Source: Cinnamomum chago (lineage: Eukaryota > Streptophyta > Magnoliopsida > Laurales > Lauraceae). From it: a stretch of DNA of 64,000 nt. Location of the stretch: assembly GCA_038049695.1 (NCBI GenBank), contig CP142456.1, positions 46,108,001 through 46,172,000 on the forward strand, in the 5' to 3' direction. This document shows, in pieces, positions 1-9,735 of the stretch. The notes under the pieces were generated by a model. The model searched no databases. It had not been told where the DNA came from and worked only from the letters and a program-made list of their open reading frames with translations. The position numbers and the translations under genes are program-made. The number at the start of each line of letters is the position of its first letter. The first letter of the stretch is position 1.

Positions 1-538
1 CCATTGTGGCATGGTACCCTGAGAGCCAATCCATCCCTAGGATGACATCGTAATCATACATCTCCAAAGAAATGAGATCTGCGGTTAAAACCACTTCTCC
101 TATCTGGACTGTGTAACTAGGATAAAAGGTTCTACAAATAACTTGTTTACCTACTAGGGTTGCCACAGTCAAAATGAACTCAAGTTCTCTAGCATGCATA
201 GCAATCAACTCAGAAAATTTATGGGATACGAAAGAATGTGTAGAGCCAGGGTCAAATAAAATCTTAGTTTTAATCCCACAAATAAGGAGTGTACCTTCCA
301 CGACATTTCCCGCTGCCTCTGCATCAACTCTATTGACCTCGTAGATTTGCCCTCGAAGCTGTGGCCTATTCTGAGCTTGTTGTGGCCTGCCTTGCGGTGC
401 ATTCCTATTCTGCTGTGGTGCACGCTGATGTCCCTGCTGATGATGGGCCTGCTGCTATGGCTGCTACTGTCTATACTGCTGTTGCTATGGTGCTTGCTGC
501 TGGAGTGGTCTTGCCTGATTTTGGACAACCAATGCATT
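1..538 (-). pseudogene. Gag tail and aspartic protease start of element B (partial)
   Basis: This continues the gag frame after its TAG stop at 539-541. Read past that stop, the minus strand gives a Gln/Pro-rich gag tail with further stops, then a retropepsin with the active-site stretch ILFDPGSTHSF (about 237-270) and the conserved DVILGMDWL stretch near 15-50. DPG replaces the more usual DSG or DTG; the family A protease in this window has the same DPG, so it may be a lineage feature rather than damage. The frame runs off the left edge, so RT and integrase are not visible. The protease would cut the polyprotein inside the virus-like particle. Confidence 0.75.
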
Positions 539-1657
539 CTATGGTGGTGGTGCTGGACGTTGTGGTCCTTGCTGCTGCTGCTGGTTCTGTCTGTTTGGCC
601 TTGGACAGTCTCTCATCTGATGGTCCATCGAACCACACCTGAAGCATGCTCCCGTAATGGTCCGACATTCAGCACTAGCATGGTTCTTCCCACAGTGGAT
701 ACACGCCACTGGATTCTGCACATTTGGTCCTGTCCTTTGCTTCTTGTTCTGATGATTTCTCTGGGGTTGGTAGTTCTGCTGCTGAGCTGGACTCTTGCCT
801 TGCACTCTAAGTATCTTGTTGTGGAAGTTCTCAAACTTGTAGGCCCTCTTGACCGCTTCATCGAAAGTAGCAGGTGGCACCACTCCGGTGGCATCCCTCT
901 CAATGAAAGGGTTAAGTCCCTCAAAGAATTTGGCAATTTTCTTATCAACGGTATCCACCAACTCTGGAGCATATCTAGACAGTCTCTCAAACTTCGTGAG
1001 ATACTCTAAGACTGTCATGCTTCCTTGGACAAGCTGCTGAAATTCTATGGCCTTTTGTTTCTTGATGTGAGCGGGCACATATTTATCATGGAACTGCCTC
1101 TTGAAGTTTGCCCAAACCTCTGCATCATCCATGGTCCTGTATTCTTCCTTAACCGTTTTCCACCATCTATCCGCTGTACCCACAAAGAAGGATGATGCCA
1201 GCTTCACTATTTCTCCCCCAGTACACTGGAAAATCTCAAAGATGTTCTCCGTATGTTCTAACCAGTCATCTGCAGCCAATGGGTCTTCTATTCCAAGGAA
1301 CTCTTTCGGAGCCCTCTTCCGAAACCACTCGAACAAAGCGTTCGGGTCATGCTGCCTTTGATTGATAACGATTGCGGGTTGAGGTGGAACTGGTTCTGGT
1401 CTTCTCTGTAAGACTTCAAGCAACTGCCTTTGCATTTCTTCCATTTCCCTTGCATGATCTTCCTCTCTCTTGAGCATCTGTTCTTGTAGTCTAGCCTGGT
1501 TCTCGTTAGCTTGACGTTGCTGGTCAAGCATTGCTCGCATCATTTCTTGAAACTGATTTGGTGGGTTATTTTCAACTATATCCTCTTCTACCGGCCCGGT
1601 GTGATCACTGTTACTTCCAGAAGGAATGCCATTCACTGTTCTCTTACGAGGAGGCAT
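539..1657 (-). CDS. gag: Gag polyprotein of chromovirus B (372 aa open frame)
   Basis: This is the structural capsid/nucleocapsid protein of a Ty3/gypsy element. It begins MPPRKR, has a Gln/Glu-rich coiled-coil-like stretch at residues 35-80, and contains the capsid core with FEWFRKRAPKEF and ADDWLEHTENIF. Two zinc-knuckle-like clusters follow near residues 320-355 (CIHCGKNHASAEC and CFRCGSMDHQMRDC); the second is a perfect CX2CX4HX4C. The start is the first ATG after the primer-binding site, about 150 bp inside the element. The frame ends at TAG in a Gln/Pro-rich linker, and the protease continues in the same frame, so the stop is probably a nonsense mutation or a readthrough point. It is the longest undamaged retroelement frame of the left block. 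Confidence 0.85.
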   Translation of the reverse strand: MPPRKRTVNGIPSGSNSDHTGPVEEDIVENNPPNQFQEMMRAMLDQQRQANENQARLQEQMLKREEDHAREMEEMQRQLLEVLQRRPEPVPPQPAIVINQRQHDPNALFEWFRKRAPKEFLGIEDPLAADDWLEHTENIFEIFQCTGGEIVKLASSFFVGTADRWWKTVKEEYRTMDDAEVWANFKRQFHDKYVPAHIKKQKAIEFQQLVQGSMTVLEYLTKFERLSRYAPELVDTVDKKIAKFFEGLNPFIERDATGVVPPATFDEAVKRAYKFENFHNKILRVQGKSPAQQQNYQPQRNHQNKKQRTGPNVQNPVACIHCGKNHASAECRTITGACFRCGSMDHQMRDCPRPNRQNQQQQQGPQRPAPPP

Positions 1658-1794
1658 GATGCTGCAAAAAAAATTGTTAGCACATAATAATATAAAGGGT
1701 TACACCTTGCTCACACGATACTAGCTAATGAAAGATCTAACGGATCCTTGCCACGTCCTTAGGATTTCTAGTTTCTTTTAAATGCTTGAAACAC

Positions 1795-1811
1795 GTCTCG
1801 CTCTGATACCA
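1795..1811 (-). other. Primer-binding site of element B (initiator-Met tRNA type)
   Basis: On the minus strand this reads TGGTATCAGAGCGAGAC, complementary at its start to the 3' end of plant initiator tRNA-Met. It lies three bases from the LTR end at 1815, which fixes both the LTR border and the orientation of the element. Confidence 0.85.
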
Positions 1812-2512
1812 GTCTGTCATGACCCCGAACCGGGCCCCACATGACTGATCCGGGATCGGGACATTGGTGGTGATGATCATAGAACCACAACATCTGTTTA
1901 AATGACAATAACATACATTTATTTAATTTCCCACAGGTGTCCGCGGTGAGGATATCACAACCATAATTGAATATTTCTTTTAAGTACGGAAGCGTGTAGC
2001 AAATCAAATAGTCAAACTATCCTTAGTCAAGAAGTTAACATCAAGCATGAATTACTGTATCAGAATGAGCAATGATCTATAGCATGTTACCCAAAAGTAG
2101 TTAAAGTTTAAACAAAAGATTATTTAGTTACATTTTCCCAAAAATATAGGCCAACAAAGGCCAATATAACAAAACAGTAACCCAAAAGAATGGTTAAATA
2201 GTTCTCCTCAAAACGTTACGCCTCTCTTAGCAATCCGATGTCTACATGACATCGTCAGCACGCCACTCGACTAGAGTTTGCGGCACACCTACCGCCTCCT
2301 TCGGCTCCTCCTCAAGGTAGCCGGCAACGGGACCTGAGTACCAAAGCAAATGGGTCAGACACGACGGTCTGGCAAGAGAGTGAAAGGATACAACAACATA
2401 ATAATAAAGAAATATCTTAGAAAGCATAGAAATCTGTTTAAACAAGAACTCTCATAAAGTAGATAAATCGTTTGCTAGAAAACAAGTAAACAAGATAAAA
2501 CATATAAGGTAT

Positions 2513-5347
2513 TGTCGCGACCCCGGAACGAGATCCCCGGGCCCGCGACGTAATTTGTCACAACTACTATTGAAGATTTTGCTTTTCTACAGGTTCCGCG
2601 GTGAGGATTCCCAAAGACACACAGAATCTGACTCACACGATCAAGTATGCGGAAGCGTGTAGCAAAACACATCAAGATAAGCCCCAATAAAATATTTAAG
2701 TGCTATAACAATAATAAACAAGGCATAGTATCAAAGAAAGAAGCTAACATGGCATTCCCATTAATATTCAAGTTATGAGACTAATTCAAAAGTACTTTAA
2801 GTTTTGTTACAATTCCATAAGAGGCCAACAGAGGCCAATACACTTCTCCAAAATATAACCAAAAGAAACCCCAAGACAAAAGGTGTCGAGACTCAAGAAC
2901 CCGCCCGACATATAGATGACATCGTCGGGCTGCCACTCTCTCACAGGGGTTGGCTCACAAGCCTCCTCCTGATGCTCCTCCTCAAAGGTAACGTCTCTCG
3001 CACCTGGGCACCAACAAACAAGGGTCAAACACGACGGTTTGGCAGGTAATCAATTTAGGCGTGAACATGAACAATAACTTTTAGAGGAAACATATAAGCA
3101 AATCCTTGATATGAAATGCTATCAAAACTGAGGTACATTTTAAGAATGCGAACAAAGCTGAGATACCAAAACAAACTAGCATGAGTACATAATATATATC
3201 ATGAATAGTTACAATCCACAAGGAGCCCATCCTTTCTCTATCATTTATATAATGAAAAGAGCAAGCACGCACGACAAGCACGATATACATAATATAAGCA
3301 CGACAAGTTTTCCCACAAAGACGGGAATTCCGGCCGCGGAACCGGACACGCACGATGTGTAATAATACACGACCAGTCTGCAGACAGTCCACATGTTTAA
3401 AGACCCCCAGACAGTGGATCAAACCGAAAGGGCAGTCTAAGCTCAGTGGTGTTTACTTAATTCATGAATGCACAAAACACGCGAGATATTATCAAAACTT
3501 GTCGAGATAAAAAGGGGGAAGTCACTTATCGGAACACGACGAACACGACTAGCAAAAGGCATAATAAATATGCATAACACGCTTAGGAAGTGATCCCCTT
3601 TTTCTTGAAATCATTCTTCAAAACAAGCTTATACTGGAAACCCAAAACTAGTACACGGGGGTACTTATCGTACCAAAACGGAATTCAAACACGAAATCTG
3701 ACAAGCATATGTTAAGGCTACTAGTTGACCTTTGTGTAATTGGGACCCTCAAATGTCGAAAAAATACAAGAATTGGTGTCCCCGAAGTTGGGTTGCATTT
3801 CTAAGCTCCATTTACACAATGTCAAACTAAAACCCTTAACATAGTCTGGTTTTCAACCTTCAAGGAAATACACAACGAAAATAGTTATCCTCCCCGAATC
3901 TGGCGGGTTCGCTCGAACGAACTTTATAAGGTGATGACACTTCGCTCGAGCGAGACACTTCGCTCGAGCTGACCTGATAAGGCGTTGACACTTCGCTCGA
4001 GTGAGACGGTAGCTCGAGCGAATGTAAGGTGCGCTCGAACGGACAGCTCTCTGTCTGCGCTCGGACCAAGCAGAAGCTTGGTCGCTCGAGTGAACCCAGG
4101 GGTCGCTCGAGCGGACAAGCTGCTGCTTGTGCTCGCTGAGTGCGGGAATTTCCTTCCTCTTGCACAACTTCTACTACATTTCTCTCCTTCTTCTCATCCA
4201 TTAATCACATATCATCCCTTGAGCCTTCATGCTCACCAAGGGTTCATCACTCACCATTTCAAACATTAAATCCACAAGAAGCAAGATCATGAAGTTCATA
4301 AACAAGTTTATATGCACAATTTCTAAAATAACAATGAAATCAAAATACACATGCATCAATCCTATAGAGATTACTTGCCTTGACCAAAGCTAACAATCCT
4401 CTTAGGAACTTCACTCAAGCTAATCCAACACTACAAGAAAACCCAAGAGAAAACCACACAAAACTCAACAAAATGGAACAAAGAACCCATTTTAACAAAA
4501 AGGGTTTGAATACTTGAAAAACATGATCTTAGAAAACTAAAAAGACTTCATGAAGATTGTGGTTTGAAACTCTTACCTAGAGAAGGTCAAACAAGAGAAA
4601 TGAGAACCAATGGAGAGCTTTCCCAACTTAAACTTTGAAGAAGAAGATACCAATAGGAAGCTTGAGATGAGATGAGGAAGATGATATCTTTGGAATTTTC
4701 TTTGAAGTCTTCTAGCTAGCTCATGCAAGAGAAATGAAGATGGAAGGGAAAAAGGTTTTCCTTGCCCTAGGTCAAGAACAATTGCAGAGATTTGGGTTTT
4801 GGAATGAAAAGAACAAAGAGGGGAAAGAGATGAGTTACTTAAGGCATTAGCAAGTGGGGCCCAACTGACTTGACTTTGAAACGATGAAAACACGATCTTG
4901 TGGGCCTCGGATGACTTCGACGAAGAAGGATAAAACGATCGTCGAAATATCTAATTTCCAAAAAGTATATTTTTAACATGGTTTTGAGATCTCGAACATT
5001 GTGTCCAGATTTGTGCATAAAAGACAATTTTACCCTCTTTGGGCTAAAATATGGGTTTTTGGGCTTCAAACAAGAATGAGCTTAAAACGAAAGTTGCAAC
5101 ACGTCGAAACATCATTCAAATGAAATCAAAATCACACTCATACGGAAATCAATACGATCTTCCCAAACTTACACGTGCACTCGGACCTTTCCGAGTGTGT
5201 CTAAGTAATACTAAACGTTCTCAAAATCTTCAAAGCTATATCCAAGACTAAACTAATCACTTCTAACCCAACAACAACTAAACCCACTAATGACTAAACA
5301 CACACTAATCGCACACTAATCGACTTGGTCTGGGTCGGGGTCTAACA
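2513..5347 (-). mobile_element. Solo LTR of chromovirus subfamily A (2.8 kb)
   Basis: It starts TGTCGCGACCCCGG and ends GGGTCGGGGTCTAACA, with GGTAT directly before (2508-2512) and after (5348-5352) as a perfect 5-bp target duplication. Length and sequence match the two LTRs of the full A element (9736-12558 and 29753-32554). No primer site, polypurine tract or coding region is inside, so this is a solo LTR left by LTR-LTR recombination. Orientation is inferred from the full A element. It contains a dense CTCGAG palindrome cluster at 3910-4111. The short open frames across the cluster are accidental. Confidence 0.93.
3903..4111. repeat. CTCGAG palindrome cluster in the A solo LTR
   Basis: Six perfect CTCGAG sites (3945, 3963, 3996, 4013, 4085, 4106) and at least two decayed CTCGAA sites lie within about 200 bp, mostly inside the longer palindrome CGCTCGAGCG. 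Neighbouring words (TTGACACTTCG, GGACAGCTCTCTGTCTGCG) recur, so it behaves like a degenerate direct repeat with a palindromic core. The same cluster is in the other two A LTRs. Confidence 0.85.
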
Positions 5348-6360
5348 GGTATCCAAGGAATCGGGAACTAACAAGATGGCAATCACATAAAGCTCAATCC
5401 TCTATCACTAAAGCGACAACAGTATAACGGGACGTTGGTCTCAGTCACACAAGGTGAGGAGATTCAACGCAAATCATATATACAATATAAATATACGGGA
5501 CGGGACCACGGTAGCGAACCGGGTATCGGGACGGGACCACGGTAATAAACCGGGTATCGGGATCCAAACTGCAGCTGGCGGGACGGGAGCGGGATCTCCA
5601 AGTCGATGGATCAAACCGACAAGGTTATCCAAGCTTAGTGATGCCGACTCATGGGTCAAATAACAAATCGAGACATATGCAAAATACATCAAGTTCATGT
5701 AAATAAATGAACGGGGCAAGGATATTCAAATGCATAACTTTCATTTCATGTCGGGCAATACTCTTCGGGACAAGTCAATGTGACTAGTGTAACTATCATG
5801 CTTTCGGGAAAACAAATCATGTAAGGTAAATCTTGGAAATAAAGGAATATAATGAACTATTACAATTTCGGGGAAATAGTGGTTTCAAGGTTTATTTAAG
5901 GTGAATAGGGGTCCCGTATGTCAATTGTAATAAAGACTTGGTACTCCTTGAGTTTGAAGACATTCCGGGCTCCTTATGCACTTCTACGATTTTTAAAACT
6001 TTAAATGAGCTTATGGATAGTACTAGATGTTACAATAGAAAATCAAGACTATAAACGGTCCATCCTAGGCATGACGTTAATCCGAAAACATCGAGCAGCC
6101 TACTCAGTCATCGAAAGGAATAGGATTCGCGATAACCAAGGAAATAGACTTTGCGTATAGATATAAGAAGATATCGCGTCGTCCCATACCGTTCAAGATT
6201 GAAAAGGATTGAACTTCAATGCCACCAACCAACCGTGAGAAGTATCGGCTCAAGACACCCTCACACATAGTCCAATCAGTCCAGAGAGGGTAGCCAAGGT
6301 CCCACCTAAAACCATTCTAAATCAGATTGAAAATTTCCAGTCAGCAGGAAATCCCAGTTG

Positions 6361-6480
6361 GGCCGGTCGACCTGGCCTCTGTGTGCCCGGTTGACCGGCA
6401 GTTGTAACTTTAAATGGTGCCAGAATTTTTCGTCAGTGTGTCCCAGGTCGACCGGGCAAACTGCAGAACAGGTTTCAGGT
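6361..6480. repeat. GGTCGACC palindrome cluster in the B 5' LTR
   Basis: Palindromes occur at 6363-6372 (CCGGTCGACC) and 6446-6453 (GGTCGACC). A copy near 6388 reads CCGGTTGACCGG, as expected if one CpG had mutated to TpG. The flank contains CTGCAGAACAG and its near-inverse CTGTTCTGCAG. The cluster occupies the part of the LTR where other B copies carry different palindromes. Confidence 0.8.
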
Positions 6481-7672
6481 GCTGTTCTGCAGTGGCCTGG
6501 TCCTCCTCTTTTTCCCTTCCTTCCAACACATAAACAACCACATAAAACTAGAAACAAGAAGACTTTAAACTCATGTTTTCAAGGCATTAAATGAGGCTAT
6601 CAAGATGCATTAAGAGCATTTATTTCAACCATAAACAAATCAACGAAAGCATGAAAATCCATTAATGTTTCCACCAACCCATTTAAAACTTAAAACACCC
6701 AATTATTCACTTGCCTCAAGTCCAAGCTAGCTGTACCAAGCTTCTAATCACCTCTATAGCTCAAATCCAAGCTACAATAAAAAAGCCCCAAAACAAACCC
6801 TAAAATGGGTTACACAAAGAATGAAAATGATAGAACTCTCAATAATGCAAATGAAGCTTCCCTAGGGCTAGAAGACTACAAACCTAGAAGATGGGAAGGA
6901 TTACTCACTTGGATGACCTTCAAATGAAGAGAGCTAGCTCAAAGAAGATCTCAAGGTTGGAAGATTTCTCCACAAATGGTATCAAGATGAAGCTTGCAAG
7001 ATGAGGAAGAGGATGGTGATCTCCATTTCGATGTTGGTGCAAGATTGGTGTGGCTTGGAGATGGAGAAGCAAGAAGAAGAAGAAGAAGAGTTGCAAGGAA
7101 ACCCTAGGTTCAGTTGTTGTGCTGGAACAAGAAGAATGAAATGAATGAAGAATGACTTCTCTTTGTTAACAAATGAGTTGGGTCCCACTACTAAAGGAAC
7201 TAGTTTGGCTGAAATCATCTCTTTCGGGACCTCGGATGAATTCGACAAAGAAGGAAGAAATGATCGTCAAAATATCTACTTTCCAAAAAGTATATGTTTT
7301 GCGGGTTTCGGGGATATCAAGTTTTGGGTACAGGTTTAGTGTAAAAGGACTATTTTGCCCTTCAAGGCTTGTAAATCGGGTTTCGGGGCCTCGAATGGAC
7401 ACAGGATCAACATGAAAGTTGTAGGGATCATTAAGATAAATTAAACGGGTTAAGAATGGAAATCAAAACAATTCCCGAAAATCCCCAAAGTAATTGCAAA
7501 GTTGAAAGGGGAACCCCCAAAGGGCCCCACTAGTTATCAAAGCATTCAAAATAGCCCAAAACTAGAATCAAAGCTATTCCAAACCCAACATAGCCAAAAT
7601 CACTAATCACGCTTAGCGCTAACACGCAACTTAATTAGTACCAATCGGGTTCACTTGGGTCGGGGTCTTACA

Positions 7673-7791
7673 GTGGAGTACCAATCAAAGGCCGTACCTT
7701 TTAGCGTACTTGCAAAGAGACAGATCTTGAGGGCATCTTGATCCGTAATAGCTCTCGTCAGGATCTTGAAGTTGATGACATGTTGTCTGGC
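7673..7791 (-). pseudogene. Tat-lineage gag fragment
   Basis: The minus strand reads about 39 codons beginning RQHVINFKILTRAITDQD and ending near GTAFDWYST. This corresponds closely to the plus-strand Tat gag starting at 52225, where the Trp codon has become TGA. It is cut on one side by the B element and on the other by the Tat LTR repeat at 7792/7793. It shows that a second Tat copy, in the opposite orientation, existed before these insertions. Confidence 0.8.
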
Positions 7792-8779
7792 TTGTTGACA
7801 CAAAAAATGTTACTTTGCCTTTTCAACATCAAGAAGCCACATAAAGCCGCTTCCCACTACAAAACAGGCAATGCTACTTCAAGCATCAGATCTTGTCAGA
7901 ATCAATCAAAAACTGCAAGATCCTCCAAGACAGCCAAAAGAGGGGTTCACATGAAGTTTCGGGTCATTCTAACATCATTTGACCCTACTTCACTTCTCCT
8001 TGCCGCAACGGTGTCGAAGACATCAAAATTTCAATCAGAGCGTACGAATGGTCTCAAAATACCTCCAAATGGCTCCATGTCAAATTTCAAGTCAAACCGA
8101 CAATGTTTGACCCTCCATTAACCCTTGAGCAGTAAAATTAAGCCTCTCGGTGGCGACAACCACCGAGACTATTACTCATCAAACGAAGCACATGGATGGC
8201 TTCAGCATGCTTCCAAAGGGCTGCACGTCAAATTTCATGTCATTCCGACAACGTTTGACCCGACTTTGACGCTCTGAAACAAAATCAAGGCTATCGGCGA
8301 CGTAGCACCCCGGGACCATGACATCCAAAACGAAGCCAACAAATCATCTCAAAATTACTCCAATAGGCTCCCTGTAAAATTTCATGTCAATCGGACATCG
8401 GTCGACCGTATATCAAAGCGCGGTATCTTCCCCGCGACGAAATCAAGCCTACTGGCAACAGGACCCCAAACGGCTTCAAAACTTAAACAAAAGCCCATGG
8501 TTGGTCCTATCTACTGCTTAGGAGGCTTCACCTCAAAGTTCAGGTCATTCCAACATCGTTTGACCTAGTTTCGACTCTTAATGAAAAATCGGCCACAAAG
8601 TCTTCGGCTTTTCAAAAAAATAAGAAACTCTGTGCTCCGATTTGCATGGCCTCTCGTCAGGTTTTCTTCAGGAGAATCAAGCCAATAAATGAGAAGAAAT
8701 GTCAATAAAAATACAGGAGGAAAAGCATTTAAAAAGATAGAAAAACGGCCGAGAAATAGCGACTGAAAGGGGAACAATC

Positions 8780-8870
8780 CCCATGTTCGCCGGCGACCTT
8801 GGCCCATGCGGTAACCCAGCCCATGGTCGCCGGCGACCATGGAAATCCGGGTCGCCGGATTTGTCATCGA
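8780..8870. repeat. GGTCGCCGGCGACC palindrome cluster in the Tat LTR
   Basis: Positions 8821-8842 form a perfect 22-bp palindrome centred on GCCGGC and flanked by NcoI-type CCATGG at both ends. A shorter relative (TCGCCGGCGACC) is at 8785-8796, and a single GGTCGCCGG lies just after 8848. The equivalent place in the second LTR unit (33190-33232) keeps CCATGGTCGCC but has lost the symmetry. Confidence 0.8.
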
Positions 8871-9735
8871 GTGCCCCGTTTTCCGCCCTTTCCCCATTTT
8901 TCGCCTTGTGGTTTTCTGAAAATCTGATTTTTTATGCTCGAAATCGACTGATCTTCATCAACATTTTGGATCCGCCGACTAGAGCATGAAATCATCAATG
9001 ATCACTCCAAGATCACCAACCAGTTGACCAAGAAAGTAAACTTTCTGTCCAACCGATCAAGAAATCGACAAGACAGATGTCATCGGCCCGCTGGTATCAA
9101 CCAATGTCTGAAGTTGCATCGCCATCCGACATCAAACAACATGCGGATCCATCAACGATCATCACAAGAAGAATTCTAAAAGATGCGGCACGGCCCGCGA
9201 CTTGTTGACACAGAAAATGTCACTTTGCCTCTTCAACATCAAGAAAGCCACACGAAGTCGCATCCTACTTCAAACGGGCAATGCCGCTTCAAACATCAGA
9301 TCTTGTCAAAATCACTTGAAAATTGCAAGATCCTCTGAAACAGCCAGAAAAAGAATTCACATGAAGTTTCGGGCCATTTTGACATCATTTGGCCTAACTT
9401 CACTCCTCCGGCAATCAAATAGCGCTCCTGGCGGCAGCGACGCCGAAGACATCAAAACTTCGATCTGAGCCTACGGATGGTCTCAAAATACCTCCAAAAG
9501 GCTCCAAGTCAAATTTCAAGTCATTTTGACAATGTTTGACCCGACTTCGACTCTCCAAAAGAAAATCAAGCCTCTCGGCGGCGAGAACCACCGGGACTAT
9601 TACTCATTAAACGGAGCACGTAGGCAACTTGAACATGCTTTAAAAGGGCTGCACGTCAAATTTCAGGTCATTCCGACAATGTTTGACCCGGCTTTGATGC
9701 TCCGAAAGAAAATCAAGCCTCTCGGCGACAAGAAC

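Larger units (their letters stand above)
1..7672 (-). mobile_element. Ty3/gypsy chromovirus, subfamily B, 5' part only (cut by the window edge)
   Basis: Reading leftwards on the minus strand, the order is 5' LTR (7672 to 1815), primer-binding site, gag, then the start of protease, after which the window ends. The LTR begins and ends with TG...CA and has the inverted ends TGT..GACCCCG and CGGGGTC..ACA. A family A solo LTR is inserted at 2513-5347. Without it the LTR is about 3.0 kb, close to the 3.1-kb solo B LTR at 23146. Long LTRs with this gag-protease type fit the Tekay/Del chromovirus lineage, but that assignment is inferred because RT, integrase and chromodomain lie outside. The five bases after the LTR, GTGGA at 7673-7677, are the expected target duplication; the partner is outside the window. 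The element sits in a Tat gag fragment. Confidence 0.85.
1815..7672 (-). repeat. 5' LTR of element B, split by a nested solo LTR
   Basis: The two halves, 1815-2512 and 5353-7672, join at the duplicated GGTAT. Similarity to the solo B LTR at 23146-26284 supports this; for example, the stretch after the join (CAAGGAATCGGGAA) matches 23831 onward. The left portion carries blocks shared with family A: CCCACAGGT..CCGCGGTGAGGAT, GCGGAAGCGTGTAGCAAA and paired AGGCCAACA..AGGCCAATA. The right portion carries the shared GATGAATTCGACAAAGAAGG block. A GGTCGACC palindrome cluster lies at 6363-6453. Promoter position is not obvious. There is no gene in this interval. Confidence 0.85.

Noticed and set aside
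347-1009. Plus-strand open frame of 220 aa, rich in Leu and Trp
   Set aside because: It is antisense to the gag of element B and reflects the Gln/CAG-rich coding strand; no domain.
3853-4201. Overlapping minus-strand frames with RSSE/LERP repeats
   Set aside because: They are translations of the CTCGAG palindrome cluster and are not conserved in frame in the other A LTRs.
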